NCBI GenBank assembly: GCA_017416185.1
Contig: JAFQDF010000022.1
Location: 1-64,000 of the forward strand
From: Clostridia bacterium
Lineage (GTDB): Bacteria > Bacillota > Clostridia > Oscillospirales > CAG-272
Direction of reading: 5' to 3'
DNA length: 64,000 nt
Within the stretch, counting starts at the first letter, position 1. Every line of letters starts with the position of its first letter. The position numbers and the translations under genes were made by a program. The notes beneath the pieces are model-generated. The model worked only from the letters and a program-made list of their open reading frames with translations. It made no database searches and was not told the origin of the DNA. Positions 52,847-62,200 of this stretch are shown here, in pieces.

Positions 52847-54589
52847 ATGTCTAAGGAATTAATGATTGGCAACGCTGCTGTTGCCAGGGGATTGTGGGAA
52901 GCAGGATGCTCTGTTGTGTCCAGTTACCCCGGTACTCCCAGTACCGAGATCACTGAGTTTGCGGCGTTGTATGATGAAATTTACGCAGAGTGGGCACCTA
53001 ACGAAAAGGTAGCTATGGAGGTTGCTTTCGGTGCTTGTCTCGGCGGAAAGCGCAGTGCTTGTGCTATGAAGCACGTTGGTCTCAACGTTGCGGCAGATCC
53101 CCTCTTTACAATGTCCTATACCGGTGTCAACGCAGGTCTTATCATCTGTGTTGCTGACGATCCCGGTATGCATTCTTCTCAGAACGAGCAGGACAGCCGC
53201 CATTACGCCATAGGCGCAAAGGTACCTATGATAGAGGCTTGTGACTCTGCTGAGACCATTGAGTTTATAAAGAAGGCGTATGAGATCTCGGAAAGGTTCG
53301 ATACTCCGGTAATCTTCCGTACAGTTACCCGTATAGCTCATTCTCAGAGCATTGTTGAGCTTGGCGAGCGTAATATGCCCGAGGACAAGAAGTACGAAAA
53401 GAACGGTGCTAAGTATATTATGATGCCGGGTAACGCAATCAAGCGTCATCCCATAGTAGAGCAGAGAACTCTTGATCTTACCGAGTTTGCTGAAACGGAT
53501 TCTATCAACCGTGTAGATGAGGGTAAAGATAACTCTATAGGTATTATTACTTCAGGTTCTGGCTATCAGTATGTAAAAGAGGTAGTGGGCGACAAGTATC
53601 CCGTGCTTAAGCTGGGCATGCTCAATCCTATGCCTGTTCGTAAGATCAAAGAATTTGCTGCTTCTGTTAAGCGTGTTGTAGTAGTTGAGGAGCTTGATCC
53701 CATTATCGAAAATCACTGTAAGACCATCGGTGTTGACGTGGAAGGAAAATCTCTCTTCGGTTATCTCGGTGAGTTTACCCAGAGTACTGTTGCCAAGGCT
53801 CTTGAGCTTGCTGAAAACGTATACGTTACACTTGATACTGTAATTCCCGTTCGTCCTCCTATGATGTGTTCAGGCTGTCCCCACAGAGGTATGTATTATA
53901 CACTTGCAAAGAATAAGTGCAACGTTATGGGTGATATCGGTTGCTATACTCTCGGCGCAATGCCTCCTCTCAATGCTATGGATTCTACTCTTTGTATGGG
54001 CGGCTCTATTACGGCGGCTCACGGCTTTAACAAGGCTCAGGGAGCTGACGCTGAGAAGAAGACGGTTGCAGTTATCGGTGACTCTACCTTTATGCATTCC
54101 GGTATGACAGGTCTTGTGAACGTAAGCTACAATGCTTCCAACACAACTACCATAATCCTTGATAACTCTATAACCGGTATGACAGGACATCAGCAGAACC
54201 CCACGACAGGTTATAACCTTAAGGGTGATGTTGCCGCTAAGGTTGACCTTGAAGCGCTCTGTTATGCACTCGGCATTAAGAGAGTGACTGTTGTTGATCC
54301 CTATGATCTCAAGGAATGTGACCGTGTTCTCAAAGAGGAGCTTGCGGCAGAAGAACCCTCTGTTATAATCTCCCGCAGACCTTGTGTGCTTCTTAAATAT
54401 GTCAAGGCTAAGAAGCCTCTTGTTGTAAACAAGGATAAGTGCAGAAGCTGTAAGGCTTGTATGAAATTCGGTTGTCCTGCAATAAGCATGCACGACGGCA
54501 AGGCAGAGATAGATGCAACACTTTGCGTAGGCTGTGGAGTTTGTGAGCAGCTCTGTCACTTTGATGCTTTTGAAAGGCAGGGTGAGTAA
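52847..54589 (+). CDS. iorA: Indolepyruvate:ferredoxin oxidoreductase, alpha subunit
   Basis: Thiamine-diphosphate enzyme converting arylpyruvates and CoA to arylacetyl-CoA and CO2 with ferredoxin, reversible in principle. 580 residues. The pyrimidine-binding half (SSYPGTPSTEITEF) and the ThDP half (GDSTFMHSGMTGLVNVSYN) are both present, with CSGCPHRGM between them. The C-terminus has two cysteine clusters, CRSCKACMKFGCP and CVGCGVCEQLC, for 4Fe-4S centres. It is followed by iorB with a 1-base overlap. Confidence 0.95.
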   Translation: MSKELMIGNAAVARGLWEAGCSVVSSYPGTPSTEITEFAALYDEIYAEWAPNEKVAMEVAFGACLGGKRSACAMKHVGLNVAADPLFTMSYTGVNAGLIICVADDPGMHSSQNEQDSRHYAIGAKVPMIEACDSAETIEFIKKAYEISERFDTPVIFRTVTRIAHSQSIVELGERNMPEDKKYEKNGAKYIMMPGNAIKRHPIVEQRTLDLTEFAETDSINRVDEGKDNSIGIITSGSGYQYVKEVVGDKYPVLKLGMLNPMPVRKIKEFAASVKRVVVVEELDPIIENHCKTIGVDVEGKSLFGYLGEFTQSTVAKALELAENVYVTLDTVIPVRPPMMCSGCPHRGMYYTLAKNKCNVMGDIGCYTLGAMPPLNAMDSTLCMGGSITAAHGFNKAQGADAEKKTVAVIGDSTFMHSGMTGLVNVSYNASNTTTIILDNSITGMTGHQQNPTTGYNLKGDVAAKVDLEALCYALGIKRVTVVDPYDLKECDRVLKEELAAEEPSVIISRRPCVLLKYVKAKKPLVVNKDKCRSCKACMKFGCPAISMHDGKAEIDATLCVGCGVCEQLCHFDAFERQGE

Positions 54590-55164
54590 TGATGAAAACT
54601 ACTAATATAATGATAGTCGGTGTCGGTGGACAAGGATCACTTCTCGCAAGTAAGCTTTTAGGTAAGCTTCTTTGCGGAGAAGGCTATGACGTCAAGGTCT
54701 CCGAGGTACACGGAATGAGTCAACGTGGCGGTTCTGTTGTAACATATGTACGTTTTGGCGAAAAGGTCTACTCTCCCATTATCGACAAGGGCGAGGCAGA
54801 CTATATAATATCCTTTGAAAAGCTTGAAGGAGCAAGATACGTAAGCTGTCTTAAGGAAGGCGGTACTCTGGTTGTGAATACTCAGCAGATAGATCCTATG
54901 CCTGTAATTATCGGAGCTACAGAGTATCCCGCGGAGATCCTCTCTGAACTTGAGGCAAAAGGTGTTAATGTCGATAAGATCGATGCACTTGCCCTTGCAA
55001 ACGAGGCTGGCTCCTCAAAGGCGGTAAACATCGTACTTCTCGGCAGACTTGCAAAGCATATGAATATTTCTACCGAAAAATGGATCGCAGCTATCGAAAG
55101 CAGTGTGAAGCCTGCTTTTGTTGAACTTAATAAAAAAGCCTTCGAGTTAGGTTATAACAGTTAA
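54589..55164 (+). CDS. iorB: Indolepyruvate:ferredoxin oxidoreductase, beta subunit
   Basis: Gamma-type domain of the oxidoreductase family. 191 residues. Signature NIMIVGVGGQGSLLASKLL and SEVHGMSQRGGSVVTYVRFG, as in all IorB and PorG proteins. The start overlaps the iorA stop (TAATG), so synthesis is coupled. Two adjacent ATG codons (54589 and 54592) are possible starts. Confidence 0.95.
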   Translation: MMKTTNIMIVGVGGQGSLLASKLLGKLLCGEGYDVKVSEVHGMSQRGGSVVTYVRFGEKVYSPIIDKGEADYIISFEKLEGARYVSCLKEGGTLVVNTQQIDPMPVIIGATEYPAEILSELEAKGVNVDKIDALALANEAGSSKAVNIVLLGRLAKHMNISTEKWIAAIESSVKPAFVELNKKAFELGYNS

Positions 55165-55178
55165 AGGAGGAAACTATT

Positions 55179-55610
55179 ATGGCAATCAAACAGTTATCGA
55201 TCTTTGTGGAAAATAAAAAGGGAAGTCTTGTTGAGATATACGAAACTCTGTCTCACGCACAGGTTGACATCCGCGCGATGTCAATTGCGGATACACAGGA
55301 TTTCGGTATTCTTCGTCTTATCGTAAGTGATGCCGAAAAGGCCGCAGAGGCGCTCAAGCAGGCACATTGCATCGTTTCGGTAACCGATGTTATCGGCGTT
55401 GCCATCAATGACCAGGCAGGAAGTCTTGCTAAGGTAGTAAGACTCCTTACCGACAATGATGTAAACATTGAGTATATGTATGCCTTTATTACTGTTTCCA
55501 AACAGTATGCATACGTTGTGTTCCGTGTGGCTGATAACGATGCTGCTACAGCTCTTCTTGAGACTAACGGCGTTAAATTGGTCACTGAGGATGATATCAG
55601 AAATCTGTAA
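55179..55610 (+). CDS. Double ACT-domain protein
   Basis: 143 residues made only of two ACT domains: one from QLSIFVENKKGSLVEIYE, the second from GVAINDQAGSLAKVVRLL. ACT domains bind amino acids. Its place directly behind iorAB suggests a sensor of an aromatic amino acid acting on the pathway, but how it acts is unknown. GGAGGAAA ribosome site. It ends the iorAB transcript unit. Confidence 0.85.
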   Translation: MAIKQLSIFVENKKGSLVEIYETLSHAQVDIRAMSIADTQDFGILRLIVSDAEKAAEALKQAHCIVSVTDVIGVAINDQAGSLAKVVRLLTDNDVNIEYMYAFITVSKQYAYVVFRVADNDAATALLETNGVKLVTEDDIRNL

Positions 55611-55620
55611 ATTTTGACAA

Positions 55621-55654
55621 TGTGAAAATAAATAGTGAATTTCACAATGTTCAC
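55621..55654. promoter_or_regulatory. Cluster of inverted GTGAA/TTCAC half-sites
   Basis: TGTGAAA (55621) and TTTCACA (55640) form a 7-bp inverted repeat spaced by 12. Inside, GTGAA-T-TTCAC (55635-55645) is a perfect 11-bp palindrome, and another TTCAC lies at 55650. It sits between the ACT gene and oadG and looks like an operator for a dimeric regulator. Confidence 0.45.
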
Positions 55655-55743
55655 TTGATTTTTCAAAAGTGATTATTTATAATTTAATCGGTCAAATATA
55701 TACTATATTGTATGATACATTTTAAAGTTTATGGAGGTAAACG

Positions 55744-56052
55744 ATGACAGGAGGATTTGTCAACTTCCTTGCTGATGTCGCTGAGCCCAACATGGGTGTT
55801 GTGGCAGGTCTCGGCTTGGGTACTGTATTCGCAGGATTGATATCTCTGGTTGTTCTTCTGAGCATAATGAATGTTATATTCAGTAAGATAAAGACTAAAG
55901 AGAAGGTTACACCTGAAGTGAATACTGCTGTTTCTGCAGAGGATGAAAAGATGGACGAGGAAACAGTTGCTGCTGTTTCGAGTGCTATTGCAGAAGTGCT
56001 CGGACGTGATGTTTCGGGTATAAGAATTACATCAATTAAGAAAATTAATTAA
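55744..56052 (+). CDS. oadG: Oxaloacetate decarboxylase gamma-type subunit
   Basis: Small membrane subunit that organises the Na+-pumping decarboxylase complex. 102 residues. One transmembrane helix at about 20-48 (GLGLGTVFAGLISLVVLLSI) is followed by a charged tail that ends with AIAEVLGRDVSGIRIT, as in OadG/MmdD. GGAGGT ribosome site. It starts the four-gene pump operon. Confidence 0.85.
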   Translation: MTGGFVNFLADVAEPNMGVVAGLGLGTVFAGLISLVVLLSIMNVIFSKIKTKEKVTPEVNTAVSAEDEKMDEETVAAVSSAIAEVLGRDVSGIRITSIKKIN

Positions 56053-56066
56053 GTGAGGTAACTACA

Positions 56067-56405
56067 ATGAGAAGATTCAGAGTTAATGTGAACGGCAACG
56101 AATACGATATCACCGTTGAAGAGATCGACGCATCTGCTGCAAAATCAGCCCCTGCTCCCAAAGCAGCGCCCAAGTCTGCAGCTCCTGCAGGCGGCGAGGC
56201 TGTCAAGAGCCCTATGCCCGGTACTATTCTTAAGGTCAATGTAACAAACGGTGCCGCAGTTAAGAAGGGTCAGGTTCTTATGATCCTTGAGGCAATGAAG
56301 ATGGAGAACGAAATTATGTGTCCCTGCGACGGCAAGATAACATCTTTAACCGTAGCACAGGGTGCTTCTGTTGAGTCCGGCGCTGTTCTTTGTACCATCG
56401 GCTAA
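56067..56405 (+). CDS. Biotin carboxyl carrier subunit of the decarboxylase
   Basis: 112 residues. A short beta N-terminus and an Ala/Pro-rich linker (PAPKAAPKSAAPAGG) lead to the biotinyl domain. The biotinylated lysine is K78 in EAMKMEN. The linker is typical of decarboxylase pumps in which biotin swings between alpha and beta subunits. A biotin protein ligase must be encoded elsewhere. Confidence 0.93.
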   Translation: MRRFRVNVNGNEYDITVEEIDASAAKSAPAPKAAPKSAAPAGGEAVKSPMPGTILKVNVTNGAAVKKGQVLMILEAMKMENEIMCPCDGKITSLTVAQGASVESGAVLCTIG

Positions 56406-56419
56406 TCGGAGGAAGCTAA

Positions 56420-57601
56420 ATGTTTGACGCTATTATAAATTTTTTAAATCAGACAGGTTTTTCGCTGATCGTTGATAACTGGAAATGTCTTATAATGATC
56501 GTTATTTCCCTTGGTCTGATGTATCTTGCCATAGTCAAGAAGTTTGAGCCTCTGCTCCTTCTTCCTATCGCATTCGGTATGCTTATGACTAACATACCCG
56601 GTTCGGGCATGTACCATCCCGAGCTTTGGGATGCTTTTGTGGCCGGTGAAATAGGCTTTGGTACCATTATGCATGACGGTGGATTGCTTGATATACTCTA
56701 TATCGGTGTTAAAGCCGGTATCTACCCCTGTCTTATCTTTATTGGTGTCGGTGCTATGACAGACTTCGGTCCCCTGATCGCTAATCCCAAGAGCCTTCTT
56801 CTCGGTGCGGCTGCTCAGCTCGGTATCTTTCTTGCATATATCGGTGCTGTTCTTCTCGGCTTTACAGGTCCTGAGGCAGGATCTATCGGTATTATCGGCG
56901 GTGCAGACGGTCCTACGGCTATTTTCGTAACTTCAAAATTAGCACCTCATCTGCTCGGACCGATCGCAGTTGCGGCTTATTCATATATGGCTCTTGTACC
57001 TGTTATCCAGCCTCCGATCATGAAGCTTCTTACAACAAAGAAGGAAAGACAGATAACTATGACAGAGCTTCGTCCTGTTTCAAAGACCCAGAAGATCATA
57101 TTCCCCTTTGTTGTTGTAATCTTCGTTTCACTTCTTGTTCCTTCCGCTGCTCCTCTTGTAGGATGTCTTATGTTGGGTAACCTTATGAAGGAATCCGGAG
57201 TTGTTGAACGTCTGTCTAAAACTGTTCAGAACGAGCTTATGAACATCGTTACTATCTTCCTTGGCGTTTCTGTTGGAGCTACAGCCACAGCGGATACGTT
57301 CCTTGATTGGAATACCGGAGGCATCATTCTGATGGGTGTAGCTGCGTTTGCATTTGGTACAGCAGGCGGAGTTCTTCTTGCAAAGCTTATGAACCTCTTC
57401 CTGCCTAAAGGAAAGAAGATCAATCCCCTTATCGGTTCAGCCGGTGTTTCTGCAGTTCCTATGGCAGCACGTGTATCACAGACAGTAGGTCAGAAGGAAA
57501 ATCCCTCCAACTTCCTGCTTATGCACGCTATGGGTCCCAACGTGGCAGGTGTTATCGGTTCCGCTATTGCCGCAGGTGTTCTTATAGCACTGTTCGGCTA
57601 A
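56420..57601 (+). CDS. oadB: Oxaloacetate decarboxylase beta-type subunit (Na+ pump)
   Basis: Membrane subunit that decarboxylates carboxybiotin and pumps Na+ outward. 393 residues with about nine or more helices. The key Asp is D163 in [10 protein letters not shown], matching the Na+ site Asp of Oad[13 protein letters not shown] is near the C-terminus. Belongs to the OadB/MmdB/GcdB family. Confidence 0.93.
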   Translation: MFDAIINFLNQTGFSLIVDNWKCLIMIVISLGLMYLAIVKKFEPLLLLPIAFGMLMTNIPGSGMYHPELWDAFVAGEIGFGTIMHDGGLLDILYIGVKAGIYPCLIFIGVGAMTDFGPLIANPKSLLLGAAAQLGIFLAYIGAVLLGFTGPEAGSIGIIGGADGPTAIFVTSKLAPHLLGPIAVAAYSYMALVPVIQPPIMKLLTTKKERQITMTELRPVSKTQKIIFPFVVVIFVSLLVPSAAPLVGCLMLGNLMKESGVVERLSKTVQNELMNIVTIFLGVSVGATATADTFLDWNTGGIILMGVAAFAFGTAGGVLLAKLMNLFLPKGKKINPLIGSAGVSAVPMAARVSQTVGQKENPSNFLLMHAMGPNVAGVIGSAIAAGVLIALFG

Positions 57602-57619
57602 AGATTAGGAGAATAATTT

Positions 57620-59014
57620 ATGGCAAACAAATTATATATTACAGATACTATCCTTCGTGATGCACACCAGTCTCAGGCGGCAACACGTATGAGAATAGAG
57701 GATATGCTTCCTGCCTGTGAGATTCTTGACTCTATCGGTTACTGGTCTCTCGAATGCTGGGGCGGTGCTACCTTTGATGCTTGTATGAGATTCTTAAAGG
57801 AAGATCCCTGGGAAAGACTGCGTAAGCTTAAGGCTGCACTTCCCAAGACCAAGCTCCAGATGCTTTTCCGCGGTCAGAATATTCTCGGATATAAGCATTA
57901 TGCAGATGACGTTGTTGACGCCTTCTGTAAAAAATCAATTGAAAACGGAATCGACGTTGTACGTGTGTTTGATGCTTTAAATGATGTCCGTAACCTTGAG
58001 CAGGCTATGAAGTCTATCAAGAAGTACGGCGGTATATGTGAAGCTGCCATCAGCTATACAACGAGTCCTGTGCACAGTGACGAGTATTTCGTTAAGCTTG
58101 CAAAGACTATGGAGCAGATGGGTGCAGACGTTATCTGTATCAAGGATATGGCTAACCTCTTGCTTCCTATGAACGCTTATCAGCTTGTTAAAAAGCTTAA
58201 GGCAGCGGTAAACGTACCGATCCACCTTCATACTCACAATACCACCGGTACAGGCGATATGACTAACCTTATGGCAGCACAGGCTGGTGTTGATATCGTA
58301 GATACAGCACTTTCTCCTCTTGCTAACGGTACAGCTCAGCCTTCTACCGAGGCACTTGTTGCTACCCTTAAGGGAACGGACCGTGATACAGGTCTTGACC
58401 TCGGCAAGCTCAGCGATGCCGCAACTCATTTCAGAGGTGTTGCGAATAAACTGAAGGAACAGGGAAGCCTTGATCCTAAGGTTCTTAATGTTGATACAAA
58501 CACCCTTCTGTATCAGGTACCCGGCGGTATGCTTTCCAATCTTCTTTCACAGCTCAAGCAGGCTAACGCAGAGGATAAGTACTATGAGGTTCTTGCGGAG
58601 ATCCCGAGAGTGCGTAAGGATTTCGGATATCCTCCCCTTGTAACGCCTACCAGCCAGATCGTAGGCACACAGGCTGTTATGAACGTGCTTGCAGGCGAGA
58701 GATACAAGATGGTTCCCAAGGAATCTAAAGGAATTCTCCGCGGTGAGTACGGTCAGGTACCCGGCGAGGTGAACGAGGAGGTACGCCGCAAGGCTATCGG
58801 TGATGACGAAGTCATTACCTGTCGTCCTGCCGACCTTATCGAGCCCGAGCTTGAAAAGTACTGCGAAGAAGCAAAGGATATTGCAAAGTCAGCCGAGGAT
58901 GTATTAAGTTATGCGCTTTTCCCTCAGGTTGCATCCAAGTTCCTTGTTGAAAGAGATAACCCCGTTAAAGAAGATGACGAGGTTCGCGTTCTTTACGTTG
59001 ATAATCAGGCATAA
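57620..59014 (+). CDS. oadA: Oxaloacetate decarboxylase alpha subunit (carboxyltransferase)
   Basis: Cytoplasmic carboxyltransferase of the decarboxylase. 464 residues, a PYC-OADA type without the C-terminal biotin domain, which is a separate gene here. ITDTILRDAHQSQAATRMR and the metal-binding HLHTHN are present, and the carbamylated Lys is in CIKDMAN. This type transfers carboxyl from oxaloacetate (or pyruvate carboxylase substrate). The presence of oadA rather than an mmdA-type protein points to oxaloacetate rather than methylmalonyl-CoA. The operon ends at the terminator below. Confidence 0.92.
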   Translation: MANKLYITDTILRDAHQSQAATRMRIEDMLPACEILDSIGYWSLECWGGATFDACMRFLKEDPWERLRKLKAALPKTKLQMLFRGQNILGYKHYADDVVDAFCKKSIENGIDVVRVFDALNDVRNLEQAMKSIKKYGGICEAAISYTTSPVHSDEYFVKLAKTMEQMGADVICIKDMANLLLPMNAYQLVKKLKAAVNVPIHLHTHNTTGTGDMTNLMAAQAGVDIVDTALSPLANGTAQPSTEALVATLKGTDRDTGLDLGKLSDAATHFRGVANKLKEQGSLDPKVLNVDTNTLLYQVPGGMLSNLLSQLKQANAEDKYYEVLAEIPRVRKDFGYPPLVTPTSQIVGTQAVMNVLAGERYKMVPKESKGILRGEYGQVPGEVNEEVRRKAIGDDEVITCRPADLIEPELEKYCEEAKDIAKSAEDVLSYALFPQVASKFLVERDNPVKEDDEVRVLYVDNQA

Positions 59015-59021
59015 ATAATTC

Positions 59022-59052
59022 AAAGATCCGACGTAAAGTCGGATCTTTTTTA
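59022..59052 (+). terminator. Rho-independent terminator after oadA
   Basis: AAAGATCCGAC pairs with GTCGGATCTTT around GTAAA, followed by TTT. Confidence 0.88.
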
Positions 59053-59090
59053 ATATATAGAAATTTTCTCTATTCCGTGTGGTTTGAATT

Positions 59091-59137
59091 ACTGCGTAAA
59101 CGGGCGCAGTATGGGTGCGGCGACTCGCTGCTTTTTT
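59091..59137 (+). other. Two-hairpin intergenic element ending in a terminator-like stem
   Basis: Hairpin one is ACTGCG/CGCAGT with an 8-nt loop; hairpin two is GCGGCG/CGCTGC with a 3-nt loop (one G-U pair) followed by TTTTTT. This is either a small RNA with its own terminator or a leader-type attenuator, but the gene promoter at 59166 lies after it. Confidence 0.5.
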
Positions 59138-59165
59138 ACTAATTTTAACGAAATATCAAAATATA

Positions 59166-59194
59166 TTGAAATTCAATTAATAATATGTTAAAAT
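59166..59194 (+). promoter_or_regulatory. SigA-type promoter of the secreted esterase gene
   Basis: TTGAAA, a 17-bp spacer and TAAAAT, 49 bp before the start codon. Confidence 0.6.
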
Positions 59195-59243
59195 ATTTAT
59201 TAAGATCATTACTTTTTAGAATCTATATAATTAAGGGGGCATT

Positions 59244-62200
59244 ATGAATACTGTGTTAAGAAAAACAAAGAGTATCATTTCTGTAGCGATGGTGCTTATG
59301 ATGCTTTTTTCCAATGCATCGATTTTTATGGTAACAGCAGATGACGGTTTGACATGTACCGTAACATTCAATGCTGTTCTTAAGGCAACGACCGATGTTC
59401 CGGAAACAGTAACTGCAATTGTCGGTGGCAAGATACAGATTCCTGCTAATACTCCTGAGTGTGAGGGTTGGGCGTTTGTGGGTTGGAACGAATCCGGCAG
59501 TGCGGTAGATCCCTACTATATACCCGGTCAGTATATTACCGTGTATGGAGATATGATCCTTAAGGCTGCCTGGAGATCTTCTACGGGCGACGGACAGTAT
59601 CCAAACTCAGGCGGATACTACTCTGTATACTATTCTGCCAATGGCGGTACATGGACTGATGCTGACGATTCTCCCTACAGAAAGCCCACATTGCAGGCGG
59701 GTCATATGACAAAGGGTATGATCTTTTCATTCCCCACAGATACAAAAACTCTTTCCCGTGACGGCTACAGACTCCAGACCGATCCCGATGATATGAATGT
59801 TGTTTCCTTCTATTCGGGAGACGGTAAGGGTGCGACAACATATGGAGATATTGCCGCTAATAACGGATATGAATATGTGATATATCCCTCAAACTACAAG
59901 GGCAGCGTTTTTATGGTTGATACAGACCGTGTACCCTACGGTAAAAATGCTTTTGTCTATGCGGTATGGGATCCTGTGATCACATATAATATGAATGACG
60001 GCACAGATACCGTTATTTCCGACTTTAACTATATCACCGACGGTGATGAATACACAGTTCTCGGTGTGAACGGTTATACAGGTTATTCCTCCTCTTCATT
60101 TCAGCACGGCAGAGAGGGTGACGACAAGAACACCCTTCTCCCCAACAGAGATGCGTACAGAGGTCTTACACAGATATATTCAAGATTAGGATATGTCCTT
60201 GCAGGCTGGAATACCGCGCCGGACGGCAGCGGTACTACCTACGAGGCAGGCAAGGCTTATGATGTAACCGAGCCTCTTTCTCTCTATGCTGTCTGGGAAG
60301 AGGACCCAAATCATACTCATGAATATACAGTAGTTGTACTTAAAGAAGCAAACTGTACCGACAGGGGCAGAATAGAGTATACCTGTGCCTGCGGTAAGAG
60401 CTATGTGGAAAGACCTTTAGCTCTCGGACATGACTACAGTGCTTGGACTGTAGGCGAAACTGAACAGTCAAGAAGCTGTTACAGATGCGGTATGATAGAA
60501 ACCACAGCCGTTGATACTGCGGTTATCCCCGGAATTACTGTAAACGGCTACGAGCTTACTATTACAAATGCGGATAAGGTTGCAGAGGTAACCTATACCC
60601 CCGGAAAGATGAAAACCGTAAAGGATATTGAGCTTTCCGCTGATGCAGTTACGGTAAGCGTTGATACCGACACAAGCGAATATCGTATGGCTATGGCGGC
60701 GGCAGGTATATATACATTTGCCGTCAAGCTTGATGATTCCTCGGTATATATTTTTGTTGCAGAGGTAAGTGATGAACTTGTAAGTGCTGACGGAGTTACC
60801 GTTACCGTCAAGGGACTCGAGGGTGCAAAGGATTTCTTTATCGCAAAGGGCGATTACGATACCTATGCAGATGTAAAGGCAAACAGGGTAGTAAATGTAA
60901 CCTCTAAGAAGTTTACCGGGGACAGCTACAGCTATGTCCTCGCTACTCCCGGTATCTATACCGTTCTTATAAGAAGCAACGACACAAGCGTTGCACACAA
61001 AATTGCAAAGATCAATGTTACCGTAGTTGAGCCTGAGTTTGTTCCTACAGGCTTACAGCTTAAGATAAAGAATCTTGAGGATGTAAAGGTCATCCGTACC
61101 GCCTACGGTGAGTACACTACCGCTACCGAGATAAAGAGAGCGGAGGGTGCCCGCGCCTTTACCGATAAGGCTGTTATCAAGGGGGCAAGCGAATATACCA
61201 TCCAGTACAGAGAAAACGGTACGGCAAGTGTAATAGTTTTCTATAACAACGGATATGTTAAGGTTTATCAGTTTGAGGTCAAGAAGACTCTTCCCGATTT
61301 TAATCACGAGAAGGACACCGTCAGAATAGGCGAACTTGACAATCTTCAGGTGGTTCGTTATGCAAGCGGTGAATATACCTCTGCTTCAGAGCTGAAGAGA
61401 GCTCCCGACTGTATCAGCTTCACAAAACACGATGTAACAAACGGTTTTATCACCGTATCCGGACTTAAACCCGGAACATACACCTTCCTTGTTCAGTATA
61501 AGGATGAAAGCTATAACTTCTATACAGTAACCGTAACTCCCGAGGAGCCTACGGCATCCGGTATATCTCTTTCCAATGCTTTTTCAAGCAATATGATTGT
61601 TCAGAGAGACGAAAAGCTTACAGTATGGGGCGGAAGTGTTTCTGAGAATAATGAAGGCAAGGCAGTTGTAGTCGAGTTCAAGGGCGAAACTGCAGTAGGT
61701 ATCGTAAAGGACGGTATCTGGGAAGCAGTTTTTGATACTACATTCCCTGTTGACAGAGACGGCAGCGATATGGTGATCAAGGCTGCCGACGGGCAGATCG
61801 TTCTCAGTAATGTTCTTGTGGGCGATGTTTACTATGTAATAGGACAGTCCAATGTATTCTACGGTATCGGCGATCTTATAGTTGACCGTTATTATTCGGG
61901 CAATGTCAATAATTATATAAACATAGATTATGACAATGCCCGTGATATGCGCTTCTACCGTATTTCAAGCACTCATTACACCAATCAGACAGGCGTTATG
62001 GCACAGGGTACTGCTACTCTCTATGAGGATGTATACAACGGCGCACAGTGGCAGATGCCAAGCGATATTTACAATCAGGTACAGACCTACGCAATGCCAT
62101 TTATCAATAACCATAAAGCCAACGATAACATTACCTGCGGACTTCATACCTTCTCGGCTTTGGGTTATATGTTTGCATACAATATGACCAACCGCACAGA

